A stretch of 39,267 nucleotides of DNA from Arenimonas sp. (GCF_022842045.1 NZ_JALHQI010000024.1:1-39267); one strand, 5' to 3'; positions 1 to 8,860 are shown, counted from the stretch's first letter. Numbers and translations are program-made. Notes: generated by a model not told the origin, from the letters alone.

Positions 1-923
1 TCGCGCGGGGCCATTCGCGGCTCGGGGCGCGGGGCCGGACGCATCTGCGGCATCTCGCGCGGTGCCGGGCGCATTTCCGGCGTCGGGCGGGGGCGCGGCG
101 CATAAGCCGGCTCCTCGCGCGGCGGCGGCCGGCGGTACTCCGGCGCCGGGCGCGGCGTTTGGCCGACATCCGGGCGCGGCGACGGTGCCGTCCAGCGCGG
201 CTCGCCGCGGATCGGCTGCGGACGACCCACGTCGCCACCTTCCGGCCCCTTGCGCGACGACTCGCGGAAATCCGGGCGCGGCAACGGGCGTGCTTCGCCT
301 TCTTCGCGCGCAGCCGGCGGCGGATTGCCACCCGGGCGGCCAGGACGCCCCTCGGGCTCGAGGATGGCCGGTCGGCCCACCGGGCCACCCGGATAGCCGG
401 GGCGCGGCATCGGCGTCGGTCGCACGGTGCCCGGGTCGTCGCCTACGGACGAACCCGGCGGCGGACCGGGAGGCGGACCCGGCGGCGCCACGGGACGACC
501 CCCGTGGCCGGGACGCGGGCGCGGCGGGTGCGGGCGGTAGTAATACGGGTCGTACCAGGGCGACCAGTAGCCGCCGTAGCCCGACCAGCTGCCGATGCTC
601 CAGTGGCTGCCGAAGCCGATGCTCCAGCCTGAGTAGGACGGCGCGTAGTAGTAGTGCGGCCGGTAGTAGCGGCTCCAGAACGGCGAACAGCCGTACCCGC
701 CAATGCAGTGATAGCGGTCGATGCCCCACGATGAATAGACGTAGGGATCGTCGTAGTAGTAGTCCGGCGCCTCGTAGTAGTCGCCATAGCCGTCGTCGGC
801 CGGGTAGTAGTAGCCGCCGTCCTGGTAGTAGCGGTCGCGCTCGGAGTAGTACTCGCCGTAGCTGACGCAACCGGTGAGTCCGAACCCGAGCAGCAGGGCG
901 AGCAAAAGGTTGCGACGCGTCAT
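1..923 (-). CDS. Tyr/Pro-rich lipoprotein, C-terminus cut by window edge
   Basis: The gene reads from ATG at 923 through position 1 with no stop, about 307 codons visible. A purine-rich GGGGGGAA ribosome-binding site lies just upstream of the ATG. The N-terminus has a positive start (MTRR), a Leu-rich core and a lipobox LTGC with Cys19, so it should be a lipidated envelope protein. The mature part opens with a Tyr/Asp/Gly-rich stretch (YYQDGGYYYP, APDYYYDDPY) and Ser/Trp/Gly repeats up to about residue 160. It then turns into a long Pro/Arg/Gly region with repeated PRP and APRP units, probably disordered. The product may be surface exposed and low complexity; I recognise no enzymatic domain. 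It is divergent from the EamA gene. Function unknown. Confidence 0.75.
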   Translation of the reverse strand, partial: MTRRNLLLALLLGFGLTGCVSYGEYYSERDRYYQDGGYYYPADDGYGDYYEAPDYYYDDPYVYSSWGIDRYHCIGGYGCSPFWSRYYRPHYYYAPSYSGWSIGFGSHWSIGSWSGYGGYWSPWYDPYYYRPHPPRPRPGHGGRPVAPPGPPPGPPPGSSVGDDPGTVRPTPMPRPGYPGGPVGRPAILEPEGRPGRPGGNPPPAAREEGEARPLPRPDFRESSRKGPEGGDVGRPQPIRGEPRWTAPSPRPDVGQTPRPAPEYRRPPPREEPAYAPRPRPTPEMRPAPREMPQMRPAPRPEPRMAPR

Positions 924-1044
924 GTGGCGTTCCCCCCGGAAGTCGGGCCAGTCTCGGCGCGGGGCGGTGAATCCGTGCTTAACCCTGCCGGCCACCGGGC
1001 GCGTGCTACTGTTCGCCGCCTTCACGCCCGCGGGATCGATCGAC

Positions 1045-1968
1045 ATGTCGTTGCACCAGGCTTCGGGACGATGGCGCTTGGGCCTGCTGCTGGCGCTGGT
1101 GACGGCCGCCTGCTGGGCCACCCTGCCGGTGGCGTTGAAGGTCACGCTGGAGCAGGTCGATCCCTACACCCTCACCTGGTTCCGCTTCCTGCTGGCCGCG
1201 GGGCTGATGTTCGCGTGGCTGGCGTCCCGGCGTGGGCTGGGCGGCTTCGCCACGCTCGACCGCAAGCGCTGGGGGATGCTGCTGGCGGCGGCCCTGCTGC
1301 TGATCGGCAACTACGTCTTCTACCTGCTGGGCGTGCAGCAGACCTCGCCCGCCAACGCGCAGCTACTGATCCAGCTGGCGCCGCTGCTGATGGCGCTGGG
1401 CGGCATCTTCGTGTTCCGCGAACGCTTCAACGGCTGGCAGTGGCTGGGCCTGGCGACGATTGTCGGCGGGCTAGGGCTGTTCTTCCGCGACCAGCTCGAC
1501 GGCGGCGGCGCCGGCTACCTGGCCGGTTCGGCGCTGGTGGTGCTGGCCGCGGTGGTCTGGGCCGGCTACGCACTGCTGCAGAAGCAGCTGCTGCTGCGGC
1601 TGTCGTCGCCGGCGATGCTGCTCTTCATCTACGTCGTGGCCAGCCTGGTGCTGCTGCCGCTGGCGCGACCTGCCACGTTGCTCCAGCTCGACGGCCTGCA
1701 TTGGGCGCTGCTGCTGTATTGCGCGCTGAACACGCTGGTGGCCTACGGCGCGTTCGCCGAAGCGCTGGCGCACTGGGAGGCTTCGCGCGTGTCGGCCATC
1801 CTCGCCACCACGCCCCTGCTCTGCCTGGGCGCGGTGGCGGCGACGCAGGCGATCTGGCCCGGCAGCCTCGCGCCGGAACAGGTCGGCATCGCCGGTTACG
1901 CCGGCGCCGTTCTGGTGGTCGTCGGTTCGGCGCTGGCCAGCCTGATGGGCCAGCGGCCCGGGCGCTGA
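1045..1968 (+). CDS. EamA/DMT-family transporter
   Basis: A 307-residue inner-membrane protein with about ten hydrophobic segments and the two EamA repeats typical of drug/metabolite transporters (for example the N-terminal WATLPVALK...DPYTLTWFRF region and a second repeat with ALNTLVAYGAFAEAL and a small-residue-rich end). Family members export amino acids, metabolites or drugs; the substrate cannot be read from the sequence. The frame is open further upstream, but the ATG at 1045 (MSLHQASGRW) starts directly before the first membrane helix and fits the family length of about 300 residues. The stop codon lies inside a GC-rich hairpin shared with the convergent gene. Confidence 0.88.
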   Translation: MSLHQASGRWRLGLLLALVTAACWATLPVALKVTLEQVDPYTLTWFRFLLAAGLMFAWLASRRGLGGFATLDRKRWGMLLAAALLLIGNYVFYLLGVQQTSPANAQLLIQLAPLLMALGGIFVFRERFNGWQWLGLATIVGGLGLFFRDQLDGGGAGYLAGSALVVLAAVVWAGYALLQKQLLLRLSSPAMLLFIYVVASLVLLPLARPATLLQLDGLHWALLLYCALNTLVAYGAFAEALAHWEASRVSAILATTPLLCLGAVAATQAIWPGSLAPEQVGIAGYAGAVLVVVGSALASLMGQRPGR

Positions 1969-1979
1969 GGCCCGGGCCG
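1954..1979. terminator. GC-rich hairpin between convergent genes
   Basis: A perfect 10-base-pair inverted repeat, CGGCCCGGGC and GCCCGGGCCG, with a 6-base loop. It overlaps the EamA stop codon and precedes the convergent stop at 1987. There is no T-tract on either side, so it may be a bidirectional terminator or an mRNA-stabilising stem; the structure itself is seen directly. Confidence 0.5.
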
Positions 1980-1986
1980 TCGCGCG

Positions 1987-2967
1987 TCAGCGGCCAGGGA
2001 TCCGGCAGCAGCGGGCGTAGCCCATGACCTCGGTGGTCAGGGACTCGTTGTAGTACGAGCAGAAGTGGTTGTTGGTCCCTGCTTCGGTCTTGAACGACAC
2101 CAGGCGGGTCGCGTAGCTGTTCGAGGTGCAGCCACCGCCGGTGATCGTGTAGCCGGCCGGGCATGAAGGCGTGTAGAAGTTCGCGCCGGCGTTCTGCTGG
2201 ATCACCTGGGTGATCGTGGTGTCCACGCACTGGACCGGCGTGGCCACCGGCGGCGCGAAGTAACCCACGATATCGCCCACCAGGTGGGTCTGCGCGAAGC
2301 TGTAGACATTCATCTCGGCCGTCGCGACGCCGAGATCGAGCTTCACGATCACCTCGTTGCCGACGATGTCGCCGGCCGAATAGTTGAGGCTGGACGCGAG
2401 CGGCTGGGGCGCATTGAGCGGATAGGCCGTGATGAAGCCGGCCGCGCTCGGGTTGACCACGGTGAAATTGATCACCGCCGCTGCGAACGAGCCGCCCGCC
2501 GCCAGGCCGCAGTTGGAGGCCTCGCCGCCCTGGGAGGCGTAGCTGCCGGCGACGCTGACGTCGAAACTGCGGGTGCTGTTGGCCGCGATCGGCCCGCCCG
2601 CCACCCGCGTGTCGATCAGTCGGCACGGCGTCACCGGCACGAACACCAGGTCCTGCGCCGCGTCGCCCAGCGCGCGCGTTCCGTCGCGCGGCGGGAGGCC
2701 AAGCAACTGCGTGTTCATTTCCTGGAACGTGGTCGCTGCGGCGGCCGCGCGCAGCTCCTCCAGCGACGCCTCGGCGAAGACCGGGGCCATCTCGACCGAC
2801 CAGTCCGCGACGCCGATCGGGTAGGTGTCCCGGATATGGTCGGACCACCGGTCCACGATCTTGCGCGCGAGGTCCTCGCGCGACGGGCCGTCGGCGGCCC
2901 ACGTACCGGTGGAAGGTGCCAGGACCAAGGCCAGGGTGGCCGCCAGGGTCATCGACTTGAGCTTCAT
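1987..2967 (-). CDS. Secreted beta-rich repeat protein, paralog A
   Basis: A 326-residue protein with a Sec signal peptide (MKLKSMTLAATLALVLAPSTG, cleaved near TWA|ADG). The ATG at 2967 is chosen because it begins the signal peptide; an in-frame start 12 codons upstream would add a non-signal-like leader. The N-terminal 100 residues are helical (DRWSDHIRDTYPIGV). The rest carries the conserved pattern seen in many secreted actinobacterial and acidobacterial proteins: TPCRLIDTRVAGGPIAANSTRSF, a VINFTVVNPSAAGFITAYP strand pair, an LNYSAGDIVGNEVIVKL segment and a closing THLVGDIVGYF. A Cys-containing C-terminal domain follows (SCPAGYTITGGGC). It is a tandem paralog of the gene at 3163-4134. Function unknown; probably extracellular or surface binding. 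Confidence 0.8.
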   Translation of the reverse strand: MKLKSMTLAATLALVLAPSTGTWAADGPSREDLARKIVDRWSDHIRDTYPIGVADWSVEMAPVFAEASLEELRAAAAATTFQEMNTQLLGLPPRDGTRALGDAAQDLVFVPVTPCRLIDTRVAGGPIAANSTRSFDVSVAGSYASQGGEASNCGLAAGGSFAAAVINFTVVNPSAAGFITAYPLNAPQPLASSLNYSAGDIVGNEVIVKLDLGVATAEMNVYSFAQTHLVGDIVGYFAPPVATPVQCVDTTITQVIQQNAGANFYTPSCPAGYTITGGGCTSNSYATRLVSFKTEAGTNNHFCSYYNESLTTEVMGYARCCRIPGR

Positions 2968-3103
2968 GCGCTTGCCTCGAAAAGGTGGGGACTGGGCCGG
3001 CACAGGCGCCAGGGCCTGTGTCGGTTCCCATCCTTACGAAGCGGGGGCGCGAACCGTGCCGCGCCGGGCAAAGTCCGGCCATGCGGCTGCCTTCGGGGCC
3101 CAC

Positions 3104-3127
3104 GCCCCGGGCGCGGAGGCCCGGGGC
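3104..3127. terminator. Hairpin downstream of secreted paralog B
   Basis: A perfect 9-base-pair stem, GCCCCGGGC and GCCCGGGGC, with a 6-base loop. It lies in the gap between the two secreted-protein genes and is suited to stopping transcripts of the upstream paralog (3163-4134, minus strand). No T-tract. Confidence 0.4.
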
Positions 3128-3141
3128 GGCGTATCCAGGGT

Positions 3142-3157
3142 CGGGGCTCGCGCCCCG
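3142..3157. terminator. Second hairpin next to the stop of paralog B
   Basis: A perfect 6-base-pair stem, CGGGGC and GCCCCG, with a TCGC loop, 6 bases past the stop codon of the gene ending at 3163. Together with the hairpin at 3104-3127 it forms a double-stem terminator candidate. No T-tract. Confidence 0.35.
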
Positions 3158-3162
3158 TCCGC

Positions 3163-4134
3163 TCAGGGGAAACGGACCCGGCAACAGGTGCGGCTGGCGC
3201 GCAGCTGGGCCGTGCCGGAGCTGTTGTTCTGTGCCGAGCAGGTGCCGGCGGTGAAGTAGACGAAGGGCATTTCCCAGGTGCTGGACTGGCAATTGGTGGC
3301 GGTCTGGGTGTACCCGGCGGCGCAGGCCGGCGCATTGGCGTTGGAGGTGGCGCCCGCGTTGACGGTGTTGATCGTCTGCGCCGTCTCGACGCATTCGAAC
3401 AACGCAGCGGCGGGATTCTTGTAGTAGCCGACGATATCAGCCACCAGGTGCGTCTGGGCGAAGGAGTACACGCTCATTTCATTCGCGGACGCACCCTGGT
3501 CGAGCTGCACGACCGACAGGTTGCCGACGATGCTGCCGGCGGTGTAGTTCAGGGTGGACGCCAGCGGCTGGGTGCCGAGGTACGGGAACGCGGTGATGTA
3601 GCCGGCCGCCGACGGCGTGACGACCGTGAAGTTGATGACCGCCGCGGCGAACGAGCCGGCCGCGCCAGCGCCGTTACAGTTGCTGGCGGAGCCGCCCTGG
3701 AAGCTGTAGTCACTGACCGCCGTCACGTCGAAGCTGCGGACGGTGTTGGCGGCGATCGGGCCGCCGGCGACGCGCGTGTCGAGCAGGCGGCAGGGGGCGA
3801 TCGGCACGTACACGAGGTCGGTGTTCGGATCGCCGAACGCCTGGGTCGAGTCCCCGGCGCCGGCCTTGCCGAGGAGGGCGTTGTTCATGTCGTCGAAGTT
3901 CTTGGACGCCGCGGCCTTGCGCAGGTCATCCAGCGACACGACGTCGAGCAGCGGCGCCATTTCTTGCGACCACTGCCCGCCGGGCTGCTTGTGCGCCTCT
4001 TCCACGTGGCCACTCCAGCGGTCGAGCAGCTGGCGGCTCAGCGCGGCGCGGTCTTCGGCTTCGCCGGCCATCGCGGCCGACGCCGCCAGTGTCCCGGCAA
4101 GCGCCAGGACCAGTGCGGAGCGATTGAAATTCAT
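3163..4134 (-). CDS. Secreted beta-rich repeat protein, paralog B
   Basis: A 323-residue protein starting at ATG 4134 with a clear signal peptide (MNFNRSALVLALAGTLAASA, cleavage near AMA|GEA). The layout matches paralog A: a helical N-terminal part (RQLLDRWSGHVEEAHKQ), then APCRLLDTRVAGGPIAANTVRSF, AAAVINFTVVTPSAAGYITAFP, LNYTAGSIVGNLSVVQL and THLVADIVGYY, and a C-terminal Cys-rich domain (ACAAGYTQTATNC). The two share the same blocks in the same order but differ clearly between blocks, so the duplication is not recent. The frame is open much further upstream, but only the ATG at 4134 gives a signal peptide. Function unknown. Confidence 0.8.
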   Translation of the reverse strand: MNFNRSALVLALAGTLAASAAMAGEAEDRAALSRQLLDRWSGHVEEAHKQPGGQWSQEMAPLLDVVSLDDLRKAAASKNFDDMNNALLGKAGAGDSTQAFGDPNTDLVYVPIAPCRLLDTRVAGGPIAANTVRSFDVTAVSDYSFQGGSASNCNGAGAAGSFAAAVINFTVVTPSAAGYITAFPYLGTQPLASTLNYTAGSIVGNLSVVQLDQGASANEMSVYSFAQTHLVADIVGYYKNPAAALFECVETAQTINTVNAGATSNANAPACAAGYTQTATNCQSSTWEMPFVYFTAGTCSAQNNSSGTAQLRASRTCCRVRFP

Positions 4135-4313
4135 GGTGGGTCTCCCAGGGGTGCGAGTGGCCCGCCGGCCCATGGCCAACGGATCCAATCCTAGGAACGT
4201 GAAAAATTCTTCACACCAGCCAATTATTTGCTGCAAGTTCGCTGGCCGGTCCTGGGCACGACCCACGTTGCGACGCTGCCTCCACGGCGGCGGAGACGCC
4301 CCGCGGACGCCAC

Positions 4314-6920
4314 TCAGTCCGCGCGCAGGCGCGCCAGCAGGTCGCTGCAGTCGGGTGAATGCAGCTGGCCCTCGAGTGCGGCCAAGGTGGCCTGCGCCAC
4401 GGTGCGCAGCGGCGGGTGCAGGCGGCGCCAACCCTCGAATCCGCCCAGAAGCCGGGCCGCGACCTGCGGGTTGGTGGCGTCCAGCCCGGGCAATTGGCGC
4501 GCCACCAGTCGGAAGCCCTCGCCGTCGGCGCGGTGGAACGCGCGCGGATTGCCGCGCTGGAAGTTTCCCAGCACCGCGCGCACACGGTTGGGGTTGGCGG
4601 GCTTCCACCACTCCGAGACCAGCAGCCTCGCGACGTCGTCGATGGCCGACGCGCGCGGGCGGGTGGCCACCCAGCCGATCCACTTGTCGGTCACCAGCGG
4701 ATCGTGGGCGAACTGCGCGCGGAACGCGGCCAGCGCGACCGCGGCGCCCGGCGCTTCGAAGTGCAGCAGGCAGCGCAGCGCAGCGCCGCGCTCGGTCATG
4801 CCACGGGCGGTGTCGAACTGCCGCTGCGCCAGCGTCGCCGCCGGATCGTGGCGGGTCAACCAGGCCAGGCAGGCGTTGCGCAGCGCGCGCGCCGCCATCG
4901 CCGCGCCGTCGAGGCCCTGCCCCGCGGCGTCGGCCAGTGCGTCGTAACGCGCCCGCAGCGGCGCGGACAGCGCGCGCGACAGCCGGTCCAGCAGCGCGTC
5001 GCGGGCATCGAGCAAGGCGTCCGGATCGACTTCGTCAATCGCATCGGCCAGGGTGTCGAAGTCCGGCAGCACCAGGCATTCGGCGACGAAGGCGGGATCG
5101 GCGGCGGGGTCCCGAAGCAGGTCGTCCAGCGCCGCTTCCAGCGCCTCGGCCGCGAGCGTGTCGCGCTGCAGGATCGCCCGCGTCGCCAGCCGCTGCAGGC
5201 CATCCCAGCGGTACACCTCGTCGCGCTCGACGCGCACGCTGCGCGCCAGGTCGGCCGGCGATTGTTCGAACGCGATCTTCACCGGCGCGGCGAAGCCCTG
5301 GTTGAAGGTGGCCAGCGGCTTGCCGGCCAGGCCGCGCCAGCGCAGCACGTGGCGCGCGGCGACCAATTCGACCATGCCGCCGTTGAGCGCCGCGTCGGTG
5401 TCGGGCGCCGCGGTGATGGCGGCACCGTCATCGGCGTACAGCGCCAGCCGCAGCGGCACCAGCATCGGCTGCTTCACCGGCTGGCCCGGCGTCGGCGGCA
5501 GGTGCTGGTCTACGGTCAACGTGTAGTCGCCGGTGGCGGCGTCGAAATGTTCGCTGACCGCCAGCTCGGGCGTGCCCGCCTGCGAGTACCACAGTGCGAA
5601 TTGCGACAGGTCGCGTCCGCTGGCGGCCGCATGCGCGGCCAGGAAATCCTCGATGGTCGCCGCCCGCCCGTCGTTGTCGGCGAAGTAGCGGTCCATGCCG
5701 GCGCGGAACACCGCTTCGCCCAGCAGCGTGTGCAGCAGCCGGATGACCTCGGCGCCCTTCTCGTAGATGGTCAGCGTGTAGAAGTTGCTGATCTCGCGGT
5801 AGCGATCGGGCCGCACCGGGTGCGCCAGCGCGCCCGAGTCCTCGGCGAACTGCCGGCCGCGCAGCACGCGCACCGCTTCGATGCGCTTGATGGCGCGCGA
5901 ATGCAGGTCGGCGCTGAACTCGCTGTCGCGGAACACCGTCAGGCCTTCCTTCAGCGACAGCTGGAACCAGTCGCGCAGCGTGACGCGGTTGCCGGACCAG
6001 TTGTGCAGGTACTCGTGCGCCACCACCGACTCGATCGCCAGGAAGTCGGCGTCGGTCGCCGTGGCCTCGTCGGCGAGGATGTAGCGGGCGTTGAAGATGT
6101 TCAGGCCCTTGTTCTCCATCGCGCCCATGGTGAAGTCCTGGGCGGCGACCACGTTGAACACGTCCAGGTCGTAGCCGCGCCCGAAGCGGCGCTCGTCCCA
6201 GCGCAGGCTGCGCTCGACCGCGCCCAGCGCGTACTCGCAGCGGGCAACGTCGGCGGGCTCGGCCCAGACGTTGAGCTCGACCTCGCGGCCCTCGGCGGTG
6301 CGCACCGAATGGGTGACGCGGTCGAGGTCGCCGGCGGCGATGGCGAACAGGTAGCAGGGCGTCGGGTGCGGATTCTCCCAGGTCGACTCGTGGCGGCCGT
6401 CGTCGAGCTCGCGGCGCGCGACCGGGTTGCCGTTGGCCAGCAGTACCGGGAAGCGCTCGCGCGCGGCGCGCAGCGTGATGCGCCAGCGCGGCATCACGTC
6501 GGGGCGATCGGCGAAGAAGGTGATGCGCCGGAAGCCTTCGGCCTCGCACTGGGTCAGCAGCAGCCGGCCGCTCTGGTACAGCCCCTCGAGCCGGGTGTTG
6601 CCGGCCGGGTGCACGCGCACGCGGGTCTCGAGCTCGCAGGCGCCCGCCAGTCCGTCGATGCGCAGCGTGGCGCCGTCGTAGGTGTAGCGCTCGGCGGGCA
6701 GCGGCCGGCCATCCAGGGCGATCGACAGCAGGGCGAGTTCTTCGCCGTCGAGCACCAGCGGCTGGCCGGGCTGGCCGGGATCCGGTTCCAGCGCCAGCCG
6801 GGCGTGCACCTCGGTGGCGTCGGGGTCGAGGTCGAAGGCGAGGTCGGCGTGGCGGATGCGCCAGGCGGGCGGGACGTAGTCGGCCAGGTGGACGTGGCCG
6901 TCGTCGCGGGGGAGGCTCAT
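4314..6920 (-). CDS. pepN: Aminopeptidase N (M1 zinc metallopeptidase)
   Basis: An 868-residue cytoplasmic aminopeptidase that removes N-terminal residues from peptides. It shows the M1 exopeptidase motif GAMENKGLN at about residues 265-275. The zinc-binding HEYLHN follows at about 296, with the third ligand in KEGLTVFRD about 20 residues later. The Tyr region FYTLTIYEKGAEVI follows. The C-terminal part has the DUF3458-type beta sandwich and helical bundle ending FEGWRRL...LLARLRAD. Length equals that of E. coli PepN (about 870), so it is complete. The start MSLPRDDGHVHL is the first codon before the beta-saddle domain. It is divergent from the dehydratase at 6991. Confidence 0.95.
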   Translation of the reverse strand: MSLPRDDGHVHLADYVPPAWRIRHADLAFDLDPDATEVHARLALEPDPGQPGQPLVLDGEELALLSIALDGRPLPAERYTYDGATLRIDGLAGACELETRVRVHPAGNTRLEGLYQSGRLLLTQCEAEGFRRITFFADRPDVMPRWRITLRAARERFPVLLANGNPVARRELDDGRHESTWENPHPTPCYLFAIAAGDLDRVTHSVRTAEGREVELNVWAEPADVARCEYALGAVERSLRWDERRFGRGYDLDVFNVVAAQDFTMGAMENKGLNIFNARYILADEATATDADFLAIESVVAHEYLHNWSGNRVTLRDWFQLSLKEGLTVFRDSEFSADLHSRAIKRIEAVRVLRGRQFAEDSGALAHPVRPDRYREISNFYTLTIYEKGAEVIRLLHTLLGEAVFRAGMDRYFADNDGRAATIEDFLAAHAAASGRDLSQFALWYSQAGTPELAVSEHFDAATGDYTLTVDQHLPPTPGQPVKQPMLVPLRLALYADDGAAITAAPDTDAALNGGMVELVAARHVLRWRGLAGKPLATFNQGFAAPVKIAFEQSPADLARSVRVERDEVYRWDGLQRLATRAILQRDTLAAEALEAALDDLLRDPAADPAFVAECLVLPDFDTLADAIDEVDPDALLDARDALLDRLSRALSAPLRARYDALADAAGQGLDGAAMAARALRNACLAWLTRHDPAATLAQRQFDTARGMTERGAALRCLLHFEAPGAAVALAAFRAQFAHDPLVTDKWIGWVATRPRASAIDDVARLLVSEWWKPANPNRVRAVLGNFQRGNPRAFHRADGEGFRLVARQLPGLDATNPQVAARLLGGFEGWRRLHPPLRTVAQATLAALEGQLHSPDCSDLLARLRAD

Positions 6921-6990
6921 TCTGTGCGTTTTTCCGGGGCGACACGTGTGCGGTTTGCTAGGCTAGCACGCGCCTTTCGACGGACCGACC

Positions 6991-7929
6991 ATGACTTCCG
7001 ACCTACCGGGATACGACGACGTCCTCGCCGCCGCCGCGCGCATCGCGCCGCATGCCCACCGCACGCCGGTGCTGCGCTCGCGCTCGCTGGATGCGCTGGC
7101 CGGCGCCGAGCTGCATTTCAAATGCGAGAACTTCCAGCGCAGCGGCGCCTTCAAGTTCCGCGGCGCCTGCAACGCGGTGTGGTCGCTCGACGACGCCATC
7201 GCCCCCCGCGGCGTGGTCACGCATTCCTCCGGCAACCACGGCGCGGCCCTTGCGCTGGCGGCGCGCAGCCGCGGCATCCCGGCCCACGTGGTGGTGCCCG
7301 AGGGCGCGGTGCGGAGCAAGCTGGCCGCGATCGAGGCCTACGGCGCCGTGCTGCACCGCTGCGCCCCGACCATCGCCGCGCGCGAAGCGGCCGCCGCGCG
7401 CGTACAGGAAGAGACCGGCGCGACGTTGGTGCATCCTTACACCGACCCGCGCGTCATCGCCGGCCAGGGCACCGCGGCGCTCGAGCTGCTGGCCGAAGCC
7501 GGCCCGCTGGACGCGCTGCTGGCCCCGCTCGGCGGCGGCGGCCTGGCCTGCGGCACCCTGCTGGCCGCGCGCGGCACGCCCGTGTTCGGCGCCGAGCCGG
7601 CCGGAGCCGCCGAGACCTTCGAATCCCTTCGCCAGCACCGCCACGTCACCGACTTCACGCCCGACACCGTCTGCGACGGCCTGCGCGGCACGGTCGGCGC
7701 CATCAACCTCGCCATCATGCGCCGCGACCGCCTGCAGGCCCTGGTCGTGACCGACGCCGAGACCGTGGCCGCCATGCGCCTGGCCTGGGAGCGGCTCAAG
7801 ATCATCATCGAGCCCTCCTGCGCCACCGTGCTGGCGGCCGTGCTGCGCTACCCCGAACCCTTCGCCGGCCGCCGGATCGGGCTTATCCTGTCCGGAGGCA
7901 ACGTGGACCTGGCCGCTCTCCCCTGGTGA
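6991..7929 (+). CDS. PLP-dependent threonine/serine dehydratase family
   Basis: A 312-residue fold-type II PLP enzyme. The cofactor lysine is K55 in SGAFKFRGA, the substrate loop is SSGNHGAALALA (about residues 75-86), and the phosphate-binding glycine loop is LGGGGLACG (about 178-186). There is no C-terminal ACT domain, so it is like the catabolic threonine dehydratase/serine racemase group rather than the biosynthetic, isoleucine-inhibited IlvA. The expected reaction is deamination of L-threonine or L-serine to the 2-oxo acid, or racemisation; sequence alone does not decide. It heads a run of three plus-strand genes; the next start lies 17 bases after its stop. Confidence 0.85.
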   Translation: MTSDLPGYDDVLAAAARIAPHAHRTPVLRSRSLDALAGAELHFKCENFQRSGAFKFRGACNAVWSLDDAIAPRGVVTHSSGNHGAALALAARSRGIPAHVVVPEGAVRSKLAAIEAYGAVLHRCAPTIAAREAAAARVQEETGATLVHPYTDPRVIAGQGTAALELLAEAGPLDALLAPLGGGGLACGTLLAARGTPVFGAEPAGAAETFESLRQHRHVTDFTPDTVCDGLRGTVGAINLAIMRRDRLQALVVTDAETVAAMRLAWERLKIIIEPSCATVLAAVLRYPEPFAGRRIGLILSGGNVDLAALPW

Positions 7930-7946
7930 TCCCCCCGAGGCAAGAC

Positions 7947-8381
7947 ATGATCGTCGACGGCAACCGCGCGGCCGACCGCGCCATCGAACTGGTGCTGGCC
8001 TACTATGCGGCCTTCAACCGCGGCGACTGGGAGGGGATGCTGGCGCGCCTGGACCCCGACGTGGCGCACGACATCAACCAGGGCGGGCGCGAGACCGGCA
8101 AGGTCGCCTTCGCCGCCTTCCTGGCGCGCATGAACCGCTGCTATCGCGAACAACTGCGCGACATCGTGGTGATGGCCAACCAGGAAGGCACCCGCGTCGC
8201 CGCCGAGTACGTGGTGCACGGCGAGTACCTGGCCCAGGACACCGGGCTGCCGCCCGCGCACGGCCAGAAGTACGCACTGCCCGGCGGCGCCTTCTTCGAC
8301 GTCGAGGACGGCGCGATCACCCGCATCACCAACTACTACAACCTCGAGGACTGGATCGCCCAGGTCTCGGCAGGCGCATGA
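7947..8381 (+). CDS. NTF2-like/SnoaL-type ketosteroid isomerase-related protein
   Basis: A 144-residue single-domain protein with the SnoaL/NTF2 signature: an N-terminal helix followed by AAFNRGDWEGMLARLDPDVAHD, a central helix (FLARMNRCYRE) and strands that end in GGAFFDVEDGAITRITNYYNL. Family members bind small hydrophobic ligands or act as isomerases; the ligand here is unknown. The ATG at 7947 is preceded by a CCGAGGCAAG ribosome-binding region and gives the normal family length. Its stop overlaps the next gene's ATG by four bases (ATGA), so the two are probably co-translated. Confidence 0.8.
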   Translation: MIVDGNRAADRAIELVLAYYAAFNRGDWEGMLARLDPDVAHDINQGGRETGKVAFAAFLARMNRCYREQLRDIVVMANQEGTRVAAEYVVHGEYLAQDTGLPPAHGQKYALPGGAFFDVEDGAITRITNYYNLEDWIAQVSAGA

Positions 8382-8851
8382 ACACTCCCGGAGCAGGCAT
8401 GGACACCGAACGCAGCGAATGGACCGGCACGCCCTCGCAGTGGCAGAACGCCGGCTGGTTCCTGGCCTGCCTGTTGCTCATCCCGATCCCGTGGGCGCTG
8501 TGGCGCTGGCTGGTGGTCCGCAACACGGTCTACACGTTGACCGACCAGCGCCTGTCCATCCGCCGTGGCGTCTTCAACCGCACCACCGAGGACCTGGAGC
8601 TGTACCGCGTGCGCGACACCCGGCTCGAGCAGACCTTCTTCGAGCGCCTGTTCGGCCTGGGCGAAGTGGTGCTGTTCACCACCGACGCCTCCACGCCGGA
8701 GATCCACCTGCCCTGGCTGAAGGACGCCGAGTCCCTGCGCGAACGGATCCGCCGCCTGTCGGAAGCGCGCCGCGACGCCAAGCGCGTGCGCACCTTCGAG
8801 TCGGGCGGCGGCGGCCACGCCGACCTGGGCGGGCACGACGCGCTGGACTGA
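8378..8851 (+). CDS. Bacterial PH-domain membrane protein
   Basis: A 157-residue protein with one N-terminal membrane segment (WFLACLLLIPIPWALWRWLVV) followed by a bacterial PH (bPH2/YdbS-type) domain: NTVYTLTDQRLSIRRGVFNRTTEDLELYRV, then LFGLGEVVLFTTDASTPEIHLPWL. The family is membrane anchored with a cytoplasmic PH-like beta barrel; the role is poorly known. The ATG at 8378 overlaps the upstream stop (ATGA coupling). A second ATG at 8399 has a GGAG seven bases upstream and could be the true start. The C-terminus is charged, then Gly/His-rich. Confidence 0.8.
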   Translation: MNTPGAGMDTERSEWTGTPSQWQNAGWFLACLLLIPIPWALWRWLVVRNTVYTLTDQRLSIRRGVFNRTTEDLELYRVRDTRLEQTFFERLFGLGEVVLFTTDASTPEIHLPWLKDAESLRERIRRLSEARRDAKRVRTFESGGGGHADLGGHDALD

Positions 8852-8860
8852 AGCCGGATT

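Noticed and set aside
4359-8381. A 1340-residue plus-strand open frame
   Set aside because: It is antisense to pepN and out of frame with the dehydratase; only its last 144 codons (7947-8381) are a real gene. GC-rich DNA makes such long shadows.
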